The notes beneath the pieces are model-generated. The model worked only from the letters and a program-made list of their open reading frames with translations, did no database searches and was not told where the DNA came from. Positions 50,732 to 61,078 of a DNA stretch of 64,000 bases are shown in pieces. The stretch's first letter is position 1; each line of letters opens with the position of its first letter. The DNA comes from Urbifossiella sp046350095 (GTDB taxonomy: Bacteria > Planctomycetota > Planctomycetia > Gemmatales > Gemmataceae). The DNA is taken from assembly GCA_046350095.1 (NCBI GenBank), contig JAXMBA010000002.1, forward strand, positions 1-64,000. The letters run 5' to 3'. A program made the position numbers and the translations under genes.

Positions 50732-52240
50732 GTGAGCATGCAGCCGCGAGTCTGGACCGGCATCGCCGCCCCGGTCGCCGTCGTCAGCGTTCTGCTGCTG
50801 GTCGTCGCCGTCGGCACGGCGTGGTACGTCCGCAACATGCAGGCGACCACCGCCGGCATGCTCGCCGAGAACGTCACCAGTATGCGCGCCGCGCAGGATC
50901 TCGAGGTGAGCGCCCGCAACCTGCGGAGTCAGGGGGTGCGCTACCTCCTGGCCGGCGACCCGAAGATGCTGGAGCCGATCCCGCGGCTCCGCGAGCACAC
51001 GATGAAGGCGCTGGAGGAGGCCGAGCGGCTCGCCACCACGCCCCCCGAGCAGGCGCTGATGCGGCGGACCCGGGCCGGCCTCCAGGCGTTCATCGTCGAG
51101 TACGACCGCATGACCAACGGCCGGCCCGACCGCGCCGACTACGCCAAGACGCTGGAACTGGTGGACACCCTGCTGGCGAACGAGGTGATCGAGCCGACCC
51201 GCGAGTACCTGCGGCTGAACGAGGGCGGGCTGGCCCGCGCCAACGCCGAGAACGAGCGCGCCGCGTCCCAGCTCACCACCGGCCTGATCGTCCTCGGGCT
51301 GTGCGGGTCGGTCGGCGGGCTGCTCGGCGGCTGGGTGATCGCGGCCGGGCTGCGGCGGGCGATGGCCCGAACCGAGGAGCGGCTGCGGACGACCGCCCGC
51401 CAGCTGGACGAGGCCGCCCGCACCGCCGAGGACAACGCCCACCGCGCCGGCAAGTCGGCCGACGCCCTCGACGACGTGGCCCGCAGCGCGACTGCCGTGC
51501 TGGACCGGCTGCGGCAGACCGAGCGCGACGCCCTCCGCGCCGAGCAGCTGGCGTGGGCCGGAAGGATGGCTGCCGGCATCGCCCACGAGGTCCGCAACCC
51601 GCTGATGGCGATCAAGCTGCTGATCCAGGCGCTGGCCGACGGCCGCACCGACAACCGCCTCCGCCCGCGCGACATGGAGGTGCTTGAGGAAGAGATCATC
51701 CGGCTGGAGCAGGCCGTCGGGTCGTTCCTCGACTTCGCCCGCCCGCCGCGGCCGGACAAGAAGCCGGTCGAGATCGGCCCGCTGGTCGAGCAGGTCGCCG
51801 ACCGGGTGCGCGGCCGGGCGGCGCTCCAGCGGGTGGCCGTCGAGGTGAGCACGCCGCGCCGCCCGGTCGTCGCCGAGCTCGACCCCGGCCAGTTGCAGCA
51901 GGTGCTGTACAACCTGCTGTTCAACGCCCTGGACGCGCAGCCGACCGGCGGGCGGATCGCGGTGACGGTCGGCGCGGAACACGACCGCGTGGTGCTCCGC
52001 GTGGAGGACGACGGGCCGGGGCTGCCGGCCCGGGTGCGCGACCGGCTGTTCGAGGCGTTCGTGAGCACCAAGGACGCCGGGATGGGGCTCGGCCTGTCGA
52101 TCTGCCGGCGGATCGTCGAGACGCACGGCGGCGAGATCAACGCGGCCGACCGCCCCGGCGGCGGGACGGTCTTCACCGTATACCTCCCGGTGAGCGCGGG
52201 CCGGCGCGTGTCGGGCCTGCCCGCCACCGCCGCATCGTGA
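50732..52240 (+). CDS. NtrB-like membrane sensor histidine kinase (copy 2)
   Basis: A 502-residue kinase with the same architecture as the kinase at 40716. TM1 is at about residues 10-32, a helical periplasmic sensor follows, and TM2 is at about 185-207. A linker leads to HisKA with H285 in GIAHEVRNPLMAIKLLIQAL. The ATPase domain has LLFNALDAQPTGG, DDGPGLPARVRDRLFEAFVS and GMGLGLSICRRIVETHGG. The linker and kinase core are nearly the same as in copy 1, whereas the sensor parts are more divergent, so the signals probably differ. The GTG start is preferred over ATG at 50738 because AGGAG is five bases before it and copy 1 starts the same way. It is divergent from otsA. Confidence 0.9.
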   Translation: MSMQPRVWTGIAAPVAVVSVLLLVVAVGTAWYVRNMQATTAGMLAENVTSMRAAQDLEVSARNLRSQGVRYLLAGDPKMLEPIPRLREHTMKALEEAERLATTPPEQALMRRTRAGLQAFIVEYDRMTNGRPDRADYAKTLELVDTLLANEVIEPTREYLRLNEGGLARANAENERAASQLTTGLIVLGLCGSVGGLLGGWVIAAGLRRAMARTEERLRTTARQLDEAARTAEDNAHRAGKSADALDDVARSATAVLDRLRQTERDALRAEQLAWAGRMAAGIAHEVRNPLMAIKLLIQALADGRTDNRLRPRDMEVLEEEIIRLEQAVGSFLDFARPPRPDKKPVEIGPLVEQVADRVRGRAALQRVAVEVSTPRRPVVAELDPGQLQQVLYNLLFNALDAQPTGGRIAVTVGAEHDRVVLRVEDDGPGLPARVRDRLFEAFVSTKDAGMGLGLSICRRIVETHGGEINAADRPGGGTVFTVYLPVSAGRRVSGLPATAAS

Positions 52241-52247
52241 GGTGCCC

Positions 52248-53687
<1,440 letters not shown>

Positions 53688-53790
53688 GGCATCGGGCCGC
53701 ACCGGGTCCAGAAACCCGCTGGCGTGAGCCACCGCGGTTCGCCACAATCGGCGGTTGGGCTCGCGCCCACCCACCACCCCGGGGACGCCC

Positions 53791-55140
53791 ATGACCCGCC
53801 CGTCCCGCCGCCAGCTGCTAAGCGTCGGCGGCCTGTCCGCGCTCGGGCTCGGGCTACCCGCCCTGCTCCAGGCGCGCTCTCCCGCGGCGACCGCCGGCCG
53901 CACCCCGGAGCGCTCCTGTATCTTCGTCGTGCAGTACGGCGGGTGCAGCCACATCGACAGCTTCGACCCCAAGCCCGACGCCCCCGCCGAGACGCGCGGC
54001 CCGTACCGCGCCGTGCCGACGCGCGTGCCCGGCGTGCGCCTCGGCGAGCTACTGCCCCGGCTCGCCGACCGCGCCGACCGCTTCCTGCTGGTGCGGTCGA
54101 TGACGCACCGCGACCCCGGCCACGACGGCGGCATGCACGTCGCCATGACCGGCCACTCGGCCCCGACCGCGGACACGCCGTACCTCGGCAGCGTGGTGGC
54201 GAAGGTGCGGCCGGCGTCGCGGAACGTGCCGTCCTACGTGTGGCTCCAGAACCTCGCCGGCGACGTGCAGCCGCGCTACCTCGGCGGTGGCTTCCTCGGC
54301 CCGGCCTACGGGCCGTTGAGGGTCGGCACCGACCTCGACAACCCGGCCACGCCCGGCTTCCGCGTCCGCGCCCTCGACCCCGCCGCCGACGTGCCCCACG
54401 ACCGCATGACGGTTCGGAACGAGTTGCTGAACCGACTCGACCCGCGGCCCACGTCGGCCGGCCCGGAGGCGGCGCTGCGCGGATTTCAGGAGCGCGCCGC
54501 CGACCTGCTGACCGGCCCCGAAACGCGACGCGCGTTCGACCTGAATCTGGAACCGCTCGGCGTCCGCGACCGCTACGGCGCGCACCCGCTGGGCCAGAAC
54601 CTGCTGACGGCGCGCCGGCTAGTCGAGGCCGGGGTGCGGCTCGTGAGCGTGACGGCGTGGGCGGGAACGCCGCGGGGCGAGGCGTTCAAGAACGTGCAGA
54701 CGTGGGACATGCACGGCGAGGGCGCCGGCCTCGGCAGCATGTTCGGCACCGGCGCGTACGGCCTCGGCTGGGCGCTGCCGAACCTCGACCAGGCGGTGTC
54801 GGCGCTACTGGACGACCTGGCGATACGCGGCCTGCTGGAGAGCACGCTGGTGGTGGTGGTCGGCGAGTTCGGCCGCACCCCGCGCATCGAGCGCGCCGGC
54901 CGCGACCACTGGCCGGCGTGCTACTCGGCGCTGCTGGCCGGCGGCGGCGTTCAGGGCGGCCGCGTGTCCGGCGCCTCGGACCGGGCCGGCGGCTACGTCA
55001 AGGACGACCCGGTGTCGCCGGAGCGGTTCTCCGCAACCGTGCTACACGCGCTCGGGGTGCCGCCGGAGACGCGGCTGGGGGCCGACCGCTTCACGCGCCC
55101 GGCGAGCACCGGCGAGCCGATCCTGAGCTGGTTCGCGTGA
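53791..55140 (+). CDS. DUF1501 Tat-exported protein
   Basis: A 449-residue protein of the DUF1501 family, distantly related to alkaline phosphatase/sulfatase folds and extremely common in planctomycetes. A Tat motif SRRQLL at residues 5-10 precedes a hydrophobic segment. Characteristic blocks are SCIFVVQYGGCSHIDSFDPK, LVRSMTHRDPGHDGGMHVAM, NVQTWDMHG and VVVVGEFGRTPRI followed by GRDHWPACYSALLAGGG. It usually occurs beside a DUF1549/DUF1553 cytochrome-like gene, which is missing here. The biochemical role is unknown. Confidence 0.9.
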   Translation: MTRPSRRQLLSVGGLSALGLGLPALLQARSPAATAGRTPERSCIFVVQYGGCSHIDSFDPKPDAPAETRGPYRAVPTRVPGVRLGELLPRLADRADRFLLVRSMTHRDPGHDGGMHVAMTGHSAPTADTPYLGSVVAKVRPASRNVPSYVWLQNLAGDVQPRYLGGGFLGPAYGPLRVGTDLDNPATPGFRVRALDPAADVPHDRMTVRNELLNRLDPRPTSAGPEAALRGFQERAADLLTGPETRRAFDLNLEPLGVRDRYGAHPLGQNLLTARRLVEAGVRLVSVTAWAGTPRGEAFKNVQTWDMHGEGAGLGSMFGTGAYGLGWALPNLDQAVSALLDDLAIRGLLESTLVVVVGEFGRTPRIERAGRDHWPACYSALLAGGGVQGGRVSGASDRAGGYVKDDPVSPERFSATVLHALGVPPETRLGADRFTRPASTGEPILSWFA

Positions 55141-55161
55141 CCCACGGGTGGAGGGCGGGCC

Positions 55162-55560
55162 GTGGCAACACCCGCAGCGGAGGGTCTGCGCTTCGTCCCG
55201 AGCGCGGTTTACGGCCCGCCGGCCGTGACCGAAGTCACGGTACTCCCCGACCGGCTCGAACTGTTGTCCGACGGCAGCGCCGTCGTCGTGCGCTTCCTCG
55301 ACATCGCCCGGTGGCACTGGCGCGGTTGGCTGTACGCGCCGCTGGCACGGCTCGGCTTCCGGGTGCGCGGTTGGCCGGCGGTCGCGGACCGCGACTGGTT
55401 CCACCCGCCGGCCGGGCGGTTCTTCCGCTTTCACTGTGTCCCGCCGGTCACGGTGTACTTGCCGGACGAGCCGGCTGACACGCCCTACGGGCAGACGCTG
55501 TTCCGGCGAGTCCAGGACGTACTCGCCGCGGGCGGGTTCAGTACGTTCGATCTGGGGTAA
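55162..55560 (+). CDS. hypothetical protein
   Basis: A 132-residue protein with a GTG start 21 bases after the DUF1501 stop. It looks like a soluble beta-rich protein: VTEVTVLPDRLELLSDGSAV followed by VVRFLDIARWHWRG, and a helical end (TLFRRVQDVLAAGGFSTFD). No family recognised. Its stop overlaps a possible ATG of the next gene (TAATG), so it may be co-transcribed. Confidence 0.65.
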   Translation: MATPAAEGLRFVPSAVYGPPAVTEVTVLPDRLELLSDGSAVVVRFLDIARWHWRGWLYAPLARLGFRVRGWPAVADRDWFHPPAGRFFRFHCVPPVTVYLPDEPADTPYGQTLFRRVQDVLAAGGFSTFDLG

Positions 55561-55592
55561 TGCGGCCCGTCGAGCCGAGCGGAGTACGAGGT

Positions 55593-55931
55593 ATGGACGA
55601 CGAGGTCGAGCCCGACGACCGCCCGCGGCGCCGCCGGCGCCGCCCGCCGCCGGACGACTTCGACACCAACGACCTGCTCGTCCCCGCCGGCAGCACCTAC
55701 GCCCTCGTCGCCCTGTACGTCGGGCTCATCGGGCTGTGCCTGCCGTTCGTCGGCATCGTGTTCGCCGTGCCGGCGTTCGTGTGCGGGGTCGTCGCGGTGC
55801 GGCGGTGGAAGAAGGCCGACTCCTACGGCGGCGTCACGAGCAACATCCGGGCGGTGCTCGGCCTCGTCGTCAGCGGCGGCGCAATTCTCCTCTGGGGCAC
55901 GCTCGGGGTGATGATCGCCCTGAAGCAATAG
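55593..55931 (+). CDS. small two-TM membrane protein (DUF4190-like)
   Basis: A 112-residue protein. An acidic/Arg-rich N-terminal region of about 25 residues precedes two TM helices (about 43-68 and 88-110). The loop between them, VAVRRWKKADSYGGVTSNIR, resembles small DUF4190-type membrane proteins with a helix pair and basic loop. An alternative ATG at 55560 overlaps the upstream stop and would add 11 residues; GGAG eight bases before 55593 favours the later start. Function unknown. Confidence 0.7.
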   Translation: MDDEVEPDDRPRRRRRRPPPDDFDTNDLLVPAGSTYALVALYVGLIGLCLPFVGIVFAVPAFVCGVVAVRRWKKADSYGGVTSNIRAVLGLVVSGGAILLWGTLGVMIALKQ

Positions 55932-55940
55932 GGCGCCCGC

Positions 55941-57443
55941 TCAGCGCGGGGCGTACTTGTCGGCGAAGCGGTTGCGGAACACGCCGGACGGGTCGTGCTG
56001 CTGCCGGCACGCGAAGAACGCAGCCGCCCCCGGGTAAGCCGCCACGAACTGCGCCGGGGTCGGGTGCGGCCGGTACGGCAGGTAGTACCGCCCGCCCACC
56101 GCGAGCGCCGCGTCCACCAGCTCGCGCGTCGTCGCCGCGTCGCGCTCGTCCGAGGCCGGGTCGCGGCCCTGATTGAACAGCATCACCAGCGCCACCAGGT
56201 CGCGGTCGGCGTAGCGCAGCGCCGTGTCCGCATCCTCGCTCACCGTCCGCACGGTCACGTTCATCAGGTCGGCGCCGTGCCGCGGGATCACCTCCCGCGC
56301 CGCGGTCAGAAAGGCTTCCAGCCGGTCGGGCGGCACGAAGTACTCGTGCAGGATGTCGGTGCGGTCGGCGTTCCGCTCCTGGTACACCTCGGCGCCCTCG
56401 TTCAGGAGCTGGTTCCGCGAGAAGAACGCGCCCGCCAGCCGCTCGGCCACGGCCGTCTCGGCGCGCCAGCGGACGGCCTTGCCGGCGTCGCTGCCGATCT
56501 GGGCGCGGAACACCTGCCGCCGCAGGCCCGCGAACCCGGCGGCGTTCAGGACGGGAATCTCGGCCCGGCCGCACGGCGCCCGCCGCCATGCTGTCAGCAC
56601 GGCTTTCCGCAGGAAGTCGTCGCCCGGCACCACGCACAGCCGGCCCTGCACCATCCCCGCGTCAGCCGCCGCCTGCCGCAGCCGCTCGACGTACCGGTCG
56701 GTGGACACCACCTCGGAAACCGGCGTGTAGCGCTCGTTCGGCACCACGCGCAGCTCGGCGTCGAGGATGACGCCGAAGAGCCCGTAGCCGCCGAGGGCGT
56801 GGCGGAAGAACTCGGCGTTCTCGGTGCGGCTGCACCGGCGGACGGTGCCGTCCGCGGTCATGAGGCGGAACGACTCGACGGTACTGGCGATCGGCGGCTT
56901 GTCGTGCTGCCAGCCGTGGCAGTTCACGCTCAGCGACCCGCCGACCGAAAAGTCGTTGTTCGACTGCATGACGGCGACGGACAGCCCGTGTGCGTCGAGG
57001 AACGGCACCACCTCCGACCAGCGGGCGCCGGCCCCGGCGCGGAGGACGTTGCGCCCGGCGTCCAGTTCCAGCCGCTTGAACGGGAGCATGTCCACGACCA
57101 CGCCGTCGGCGGCGATGGTGTGCCCGCCCATGCTGTGCCGGGCGCCGGCGATCGACACGTGGAGCTTCTGCTCGTGCGCCCGGCGGAGCAGGTCGCGGAG
57201 TTGGGCCTCGGCGGCGGCGGGGTCGGCGGGCACCGGCCACACCTCGGCGACGGCGGTGCGGTTCATCCGGCTCGCGTCGTCGGCGAAGCCCGGCGGCACC
57301 GCATCCGAGACGGGCCTGTCACGCACCCAGGCGCCGACCCACAGAATGGCTGGTTGGGCGCAGCAGCCGACCGCCGTGACGGCCGTGAGGAGCAGCGCCC
57401 AGCGAGCGGCGCGGCGGAGGCGGGAGCGGGGGGCGGCGGACAT
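55941..57443 (-). CDS. FAD-dependent oxidoreductase (PCMH-type, ALO-like)
   Basis: A 500-residue flavoprotein. An N-terminal hydrophobic segment ends in TAVGCC, which could be a lipobox or a signal anchor. The FAD-binding PCMH domain is at about residues 65-240 (LHVSIAGARHSMGGHT, VLRAGAGARWSEVVPFLDAH, SNNDFSVGGSLSVNCHG). The C-terminal substrate domain ends in CRQQHDPSGVFRNRFADKY, the typical end of D-arabinono-lactone or alditol oxidase relatives. It probably oxidises a sugar or lactone outside the cytoplasm; the substrate is unknown. It is convergent with the small membrane protein gene. Confidence 0.88.
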   Translation of the reverse strand: MSAAPRSRLRRAARWALLLTAVTAVGCCAQPAILWVGAWVRDRPVSDAVPPGFADDASRMNRTAVAEVWPVPADPAAAEAQLRDLLRRAHEQKLHVSIAGARHSMGGHTIAADGVVVDMLPFKRLELDAGRNVLRAGAGARWSEVVPFLDAHGLSVAVMQSNNDFSVGGSLSVNCHGWQHDKPPIASTVESFRLMTADGTVRRCSRTENAEFFRHALGGYGLFGVILDAELRVVPNERYTPVSEVVSTDRYVERLRQAAADAGMVQGRLCVVPGDDFLRKAVLTAWRRAPCGRAEIPVLNAAGFAGLRRQVFRAQIGSDAGKAVRWRAETAVAERLAGAFFSRNQLLNEGAEVYQERNADRTDILHEYFVPPDRLEAFLTAAREVIPRHGADLMNVTVRTVSEDADTALRYADRDLVALVMLFNQGRDPASDERDAATTRELVDAALAVGGRYYLPYRPHPTPAQFVAAYPGAAAFFACRQQHDPSGVFRNRFADKYAPR

Positions 57444-57545
57444 GGTCAGATGATGACCGAAGTGCGGCGGCGCGGCAAGCCGAGCCGCTTCAACGGGCCG
57501 ACGAGACGGGGCGCCCGGCCGTGAGGCCGGGGCGCGAGCCCGCCG

Positions 57546-59306
57546 TCACCGCCGGTACACACGGCCGACGGCCAGCCCGGTCGGGTCGCGGTACTCCCAC
57601 ACCACCTCGCGCTCCGGCGTCACCTCGACGGCGCGGCCGGCGTTCACCGACGCGATCAGCGTGTTCCCGTTCACCAGCCGCTGGACCGACGTCGGGTTCG
57701 GCGTGTCGTACGTCCACCCGGCCTTGCCGTCCGCCGGGTCGTACTCCACCACCTTGTCCTGGTGGCAGGCGAGCAACTTCCCCGCCGGCGTCACGTCGAT
57801 GCCGACCATCACGGTGTTGAAGAACCGGGGCAGAGTCTGCGGCGTGCCCACCGGCTTCAGGTCGGCGTCGAGCCGGAACAGGTTCGGGCCGATGGTGCTG
57901 GTCAGGTACACGACCTCGCCGTTCGGCAGCCGGGCGCCGGTCACGATGTCGTACGCCATCCCGCCCGGCTGGTTCGGCGGCGGCGGCCGGGTGTGCGACT
58001 TCACCACGCTCGTCGGCGCCCCGCCGCGGCCCGGCTTCACCTCCGCCACCATCGACCGGGCCACCACCAGCCAGTTGCCGTTCGGCAGCGGCTCGGCGGT
58101 ACACGGGGGCGAGTTGCCGCTGTACGTGCTCACAACCGCCCCGGCCTTCTCACGCTCGGTCACGCGGTTGTAGTTCTGCTCCGTCAGCAGCAGCCGGCCC
58201 GACGCCAGCCAGCGGAGGTCCGTCGGCATCGTCTGCTGGTCCTGCTTCAGCCGCCAGACTTCCTTCATGTCCGGGCCGAGGGTGTACGTCGTGTACTGGC
58301 CGAAGGCCGGGTTCTGCACCAGCACGTCGGTCAGCCCCAGGACGCGCGGCGTGAGGTCGACCTTCGCCAGGTCGACACCGCCCTTGGCCCACCACGCGGC
58401 CCAGGCGTCGCGGGCCTTGCCGAGCGCCTCGGCGTCCTTGCCGAACCGGCCGCCGGGCGGGTGCTCGCCGGCCAGCCGCAGCAGGAGGTCTTCGACCTGC
58501 CACAGGCGGCCGCGCGGCAGCACGGGGATGCTGGCGATCAGGTCCGGGACGTACTCCTTGTCGCGGGTGGTGTGAACCAGCGCCCACAGCCCGCGGAACT
58601 TCGCCTCGCCGTCGGCGTCGCGGCGGACGGCGGCCTTCACGGCGTCGAGCGCGTCCGGCGCGCGAACGCCCTTGCCGCCCGGCTCGCCCTCGACGAGTGC
58701 GAGGTACGCCGCCGTCCGGCGGAGCGGCGCCGCGTCGGCCAGCGCCGCGACCAGCGCCGGGTCGGCCTTGCCGTTCTGCACCGCGAGGCCCTTCAGCGCC
58801 GCGCGGATGTCGTCGGCGACGGCGTCGGAGTCGGCCAGCGGCAGGAAGCCGAGCAGCGCCGCAGCGGCGCCGGCGGGCTTGAGCCTGGCCACGCCGCGGA
58901 CGGCGGCGGCGGACACCTTGGCGTGATCGACCTTTTGAAGCTTCTTGAGGACGAGCCCGGCGCGGTAGGCGATTTCGGGGTCGCCGGCCTTGTCGTCGGC
59001 GGCCTTGCGGAGGGGGCTGATGGCGAGGGGGCCGAGCTTCTCGGCGGCGGCGGCGGCGGCGAGCCGGTCCTCGAACTTGTCCGCGGCGAACCGGCGGATG
59101 ATCTCGTCGATCTTCCCCTGGTCGGCCTGCGAGACGGTGCGGAGCTTGAGGTAGCCGAGCAGGCCGGCGGCGTCGGCCGGGTCGAGGCCGACGGCCTTGA
59201 GCACGTCGGCGTCGGTGTCGGCGCCGTCGGACGGGTCGTCCGGCGGTTGGGCGGCGCCGGCGGCGGCCAGGACGAGGAGGACGGCGGCGACGGGGAACCG
59301 CGGCAT
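57546..59306 (-). CDS. secreted HEAT-repeat plus propeller protein
   Basis: A 586-residue protein with a signal peptide (residues 1-19, ending GAAQ). Residues about 35-320 are Ala/Leu-rich helical repeats of HEAT type (AAAAAEKLGPLAISPLRKAA, DPEIAYRAGLVLKKLQK). Residues about 335-585 form an NHL/PQQ-like propeller (MKEVWRLKQDQQTMPTDLRW, LACHQDKVVEYDPADGKAGW, TLIASVNAGRAVEVTPEREV). Such planctomycete proteins are probably binding or scaffold proteins; no catalytic motif is visible. A gene for a 27-residue basic peptide precedes it by 62 bases on the same strand. Confidence 0.82.
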   Translation of the reverse strand: MPRFPVAAVLLVLAAAGAAQPPDDPSDGADTDADVLKAVGLDPADAAGLLGYLKLRTVSQADQGKIDEIIRRFAADKFEDRLAAAAAAEKLGPLAISPLRKAADDKAGDPEIAYRAGLVLKKLQKVDHAKVSAAAVRGVARLKPAGAAAALLGFLPLADSDAVADDIRAALKGLAVQNGKADPALVAALADAAPLRRTAAYLALVEGEPGGKGVRAPDALDAVKAAVRRDADGEAKFRGLWALVHTTRDKEYVPDLIASIPVLPRGRLWQVEDLLLRLAGEHPPGGRFGKDAEALGKARDAWAAWWAKGGVDLAKVDLTPRVLGLTDVLVQNPAFGQYTTYTLGPDMKEVWRLKQDQQTMPTDLRWLASGRLLLTEQNYNRVTEREKAGAVVSTYSGNSPPCTAEPLPNGNWLVVARSMVAEVKPGRGGAPTSVVKSHTRPPPPNQPGGMAYDIVTGARLPNGEVVYLTSTIGPNLFRLDADLKPVGTPQTLPRFFNTVMVGIDVTPAGKLLACHQDKVVEYDPADGKAGWTYDTPNPTSVQRLVNGNTLIASVNAGRAVEVTPEREVVWEYRDPTGLAVGRVYRR

Positions 59307-59368
59307 GACGGCCTCCGGGACGTACTCCGACCCGGGCGCTCGCCCGGGACCACGGGCCGAACGGACGG

Positions 59369-59452
59369 TTACTTGCGGTGCCGGATCTTGGCCCGCATGC
59401 GCCGCTTCTTCCGCCCCACCTTGCGCCGTCCGCTGCCGCGCCGCGCCCCCAT
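59369..59452 (-). CDS. 27-residue highly basic protein
   Basis: The reading frame begins MGARRGSGRRKVGRKKRRMR and ends IRHRK before TAA. More than half of the residues are Arg or Lys. GGAG lies six bases before the ATG. Very small basic proteins of this sort (AURKAIP1/COX24-like or THX-like) are ribosome-associated in other bacteria, and that is the most likely role. Assignment to a named family is not certain. Confidence 0.62.
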   Translation of the reverse strand: MGARRGSGRRKVGRKKRRMRAKIRHRK

Positions 59453-59542
59453 GTGCCGCTCCTACTGGGTGTCCCGTGTTCGGTCCGAAGGAAGGGGCAT
59501 TCTAGCCCCCCGTCCCGGCCGGGCAAGCCCCGCGGCACGGCG

Positions 59543-60886
59543 TCAACCGTCGCCCTTGGCCGGCCGCCGGCCGAACAGCGAGAACGCCCCGCGCCCCTGC
59601 TCGGCCTCGCGGAACAGCACCGCCTCGCGGCGGAACTGCACCACCGCCGCCCACAGCGCCAGCCCGATGCACGCGGTCATCGACACCACCACCGCCGGCA
59701 CGTGCTGCCACGGGAACGGGTCCGGCCGCACGCTCAGCAGCCGCTGCTGCACCAGCAGCGCGTTCGTCACCGGCACCCAACTCATCTGGGCGTCGAGCTC
59801 GATCCCGGGGGCCATGCTCCAGTACGCCAGCGGCAGCACCAGGAAGAACATCGGCACCATGTAGTAGTTCCCCTCCTTGGTGCTGCGGGCGAACACGCCG
59901 AGGGTGATGCACCCGGCCGCGAGCAGCAGCGCCACCGGCAGCGCCGCCACGACGCACCCCGCCAGCCCGGCCATCGACAGCAGCGGGTACGGGAACAGCA
60001 CCTGCGCCACGCCGACGGCGAGGACCATCAGCAGCACGTTCCACACGGCCGTGCCGAACGCCAGCCCGGAGACGGCGAGGAACTTCCCGGCCACGATCTC
60101 GGTGCGCTCGGCGGGGCTGATGAGGAGCGTCTCCATCGTCCCGCGCTCCTTCTCGCCGGCGGTCATGTCGATGGCCGGGTAGATGGCGCCGGTCAGCACC
60201 CACATCGTCAGCAACAGGGGGATCACCTTGACCAGCACGTCGCGGAGCTCGTCGGCGAGCTTCTTGTCCACCGGCTTGTCGGACTGCGGGTCGCGCAGGT
60301 CCACGGGGCTGTCGAAGTCGGCTGGCAGCCCGGCGCGGGCGAAGCGGGCGGCCTTCACGGCGGCGGCCCACTTCCGCAGCACGCCCATGACCCGGCGGAC
60401 GGCGAGCTTCGAGTTCTCCTCGCCCTCGCGGCCCATCACGCGCACCGCCGGCCGCTCGCCGCGCTCGAGCCGGTCCGCGAGCCCGGGATCGACCACGACC
60501 ACGACGTCGACCTCCCGCGACGACAGGAGTTCGTTGAGCGCCGCGTCGGGGGCGGGGTCGAGGCGGGTGACGGTCAGGCGGCCGGCGGCGGCCTCGGGGT
60601 CGTCGGGCAGGTCGGGGGTGGCGTAGGCGTCGGCGAAGCGGTCGCCGGCGAACAGCGGCGGGTACGGGTGCGGCCCGGGCCGGCCGGGCTGCGGCAGGTG
60701 CTCCGCGCCGACGACGCCGACGACGAGCTGCTTCCCCTTCAGCATCGACACGAACACGGTGCCGACGCCGACGAACAGGGGGTACATCAGAACCGGGAGG
60801 CCGAGGATCAGGAACATGGTGCGGCGGTCGCGGAGCTGGTCACGGGCTTCGCGGACGGCGATGAGGCGGACGACGCTCCGGCGCAT
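59543..60886 (-). CDS. ABC-2 type (NatB-like) transporter permease
   Basis: A 447-residue permease. One TM helix at about residues 25-48 (MFLILGLPVLMYPLFVGVGT) is followed by a large extracytoplasmic domain (about 55-225) and then five or six TM helices (about 228-250, 285-310, 315-345, 350-375, 405-425). AGEKERGTMETLLISPAERTEIVAGKFLA is the signature of ABC-2/NatB permeases. It would form an export system with an ATP-binding subunit, but no ATPase gene is adjacent. Confidence 0.88.
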   Translation of the reverse strand: MRRSVVRLIAVREARDQLRDRRTMFLILGLPVLMYPLFVGVGTVFVSMLKGKQLVVGVVGAEHLPQPGRPGPHPYPPLFAGDRFADAYATPDLPDDPEAAAGRLTVTRLDPAPDAALNELLSSREVDVVVVVDPGLADRLERGERPAVRVMGREGEENSKLAVRRVMGVLRKWAAAVKAARFARAGLPADFDSPVDLRDPQSDKPVDKKLADELRDVLVKVIPLLLTMWVLTGAIYPAIDMTAGEKERGTMETLLISPAERTEIVAGKFLAVSGLAFGTAVWNVLLMVLAVGVAQVLFPYPLLSMAGLAGCVVAALPVALLLAAGCITLGVFARSTKEGNYYMVPMFFLVLPLAYWSMAPGIELDAQMSWVPVTNALLVQQRLLSVRPDPFPWQHVPAVVVSMTACIGLALWAAVVQFRREAVLFREAEQGRGAFSLFGRRPAKGDG

Positions 60887-61078
60887 GGACGGTCTCGGGT
60901 GGGGGCGACCTTCCGGACCAGTGTACGGCGGCGGGCGGCGGCCAGCCGGTCGCGGGCCACGTCGGCCTGAAACAACTCGGGAGGGGAGACGAGCCCGGTC
61001 CTGCGGGCGAACTTGAGCGGCTCAGACGATGGACCGCATTCCGAACACGGGTCCAACGGCCCCAACACCCAGCCCGGA

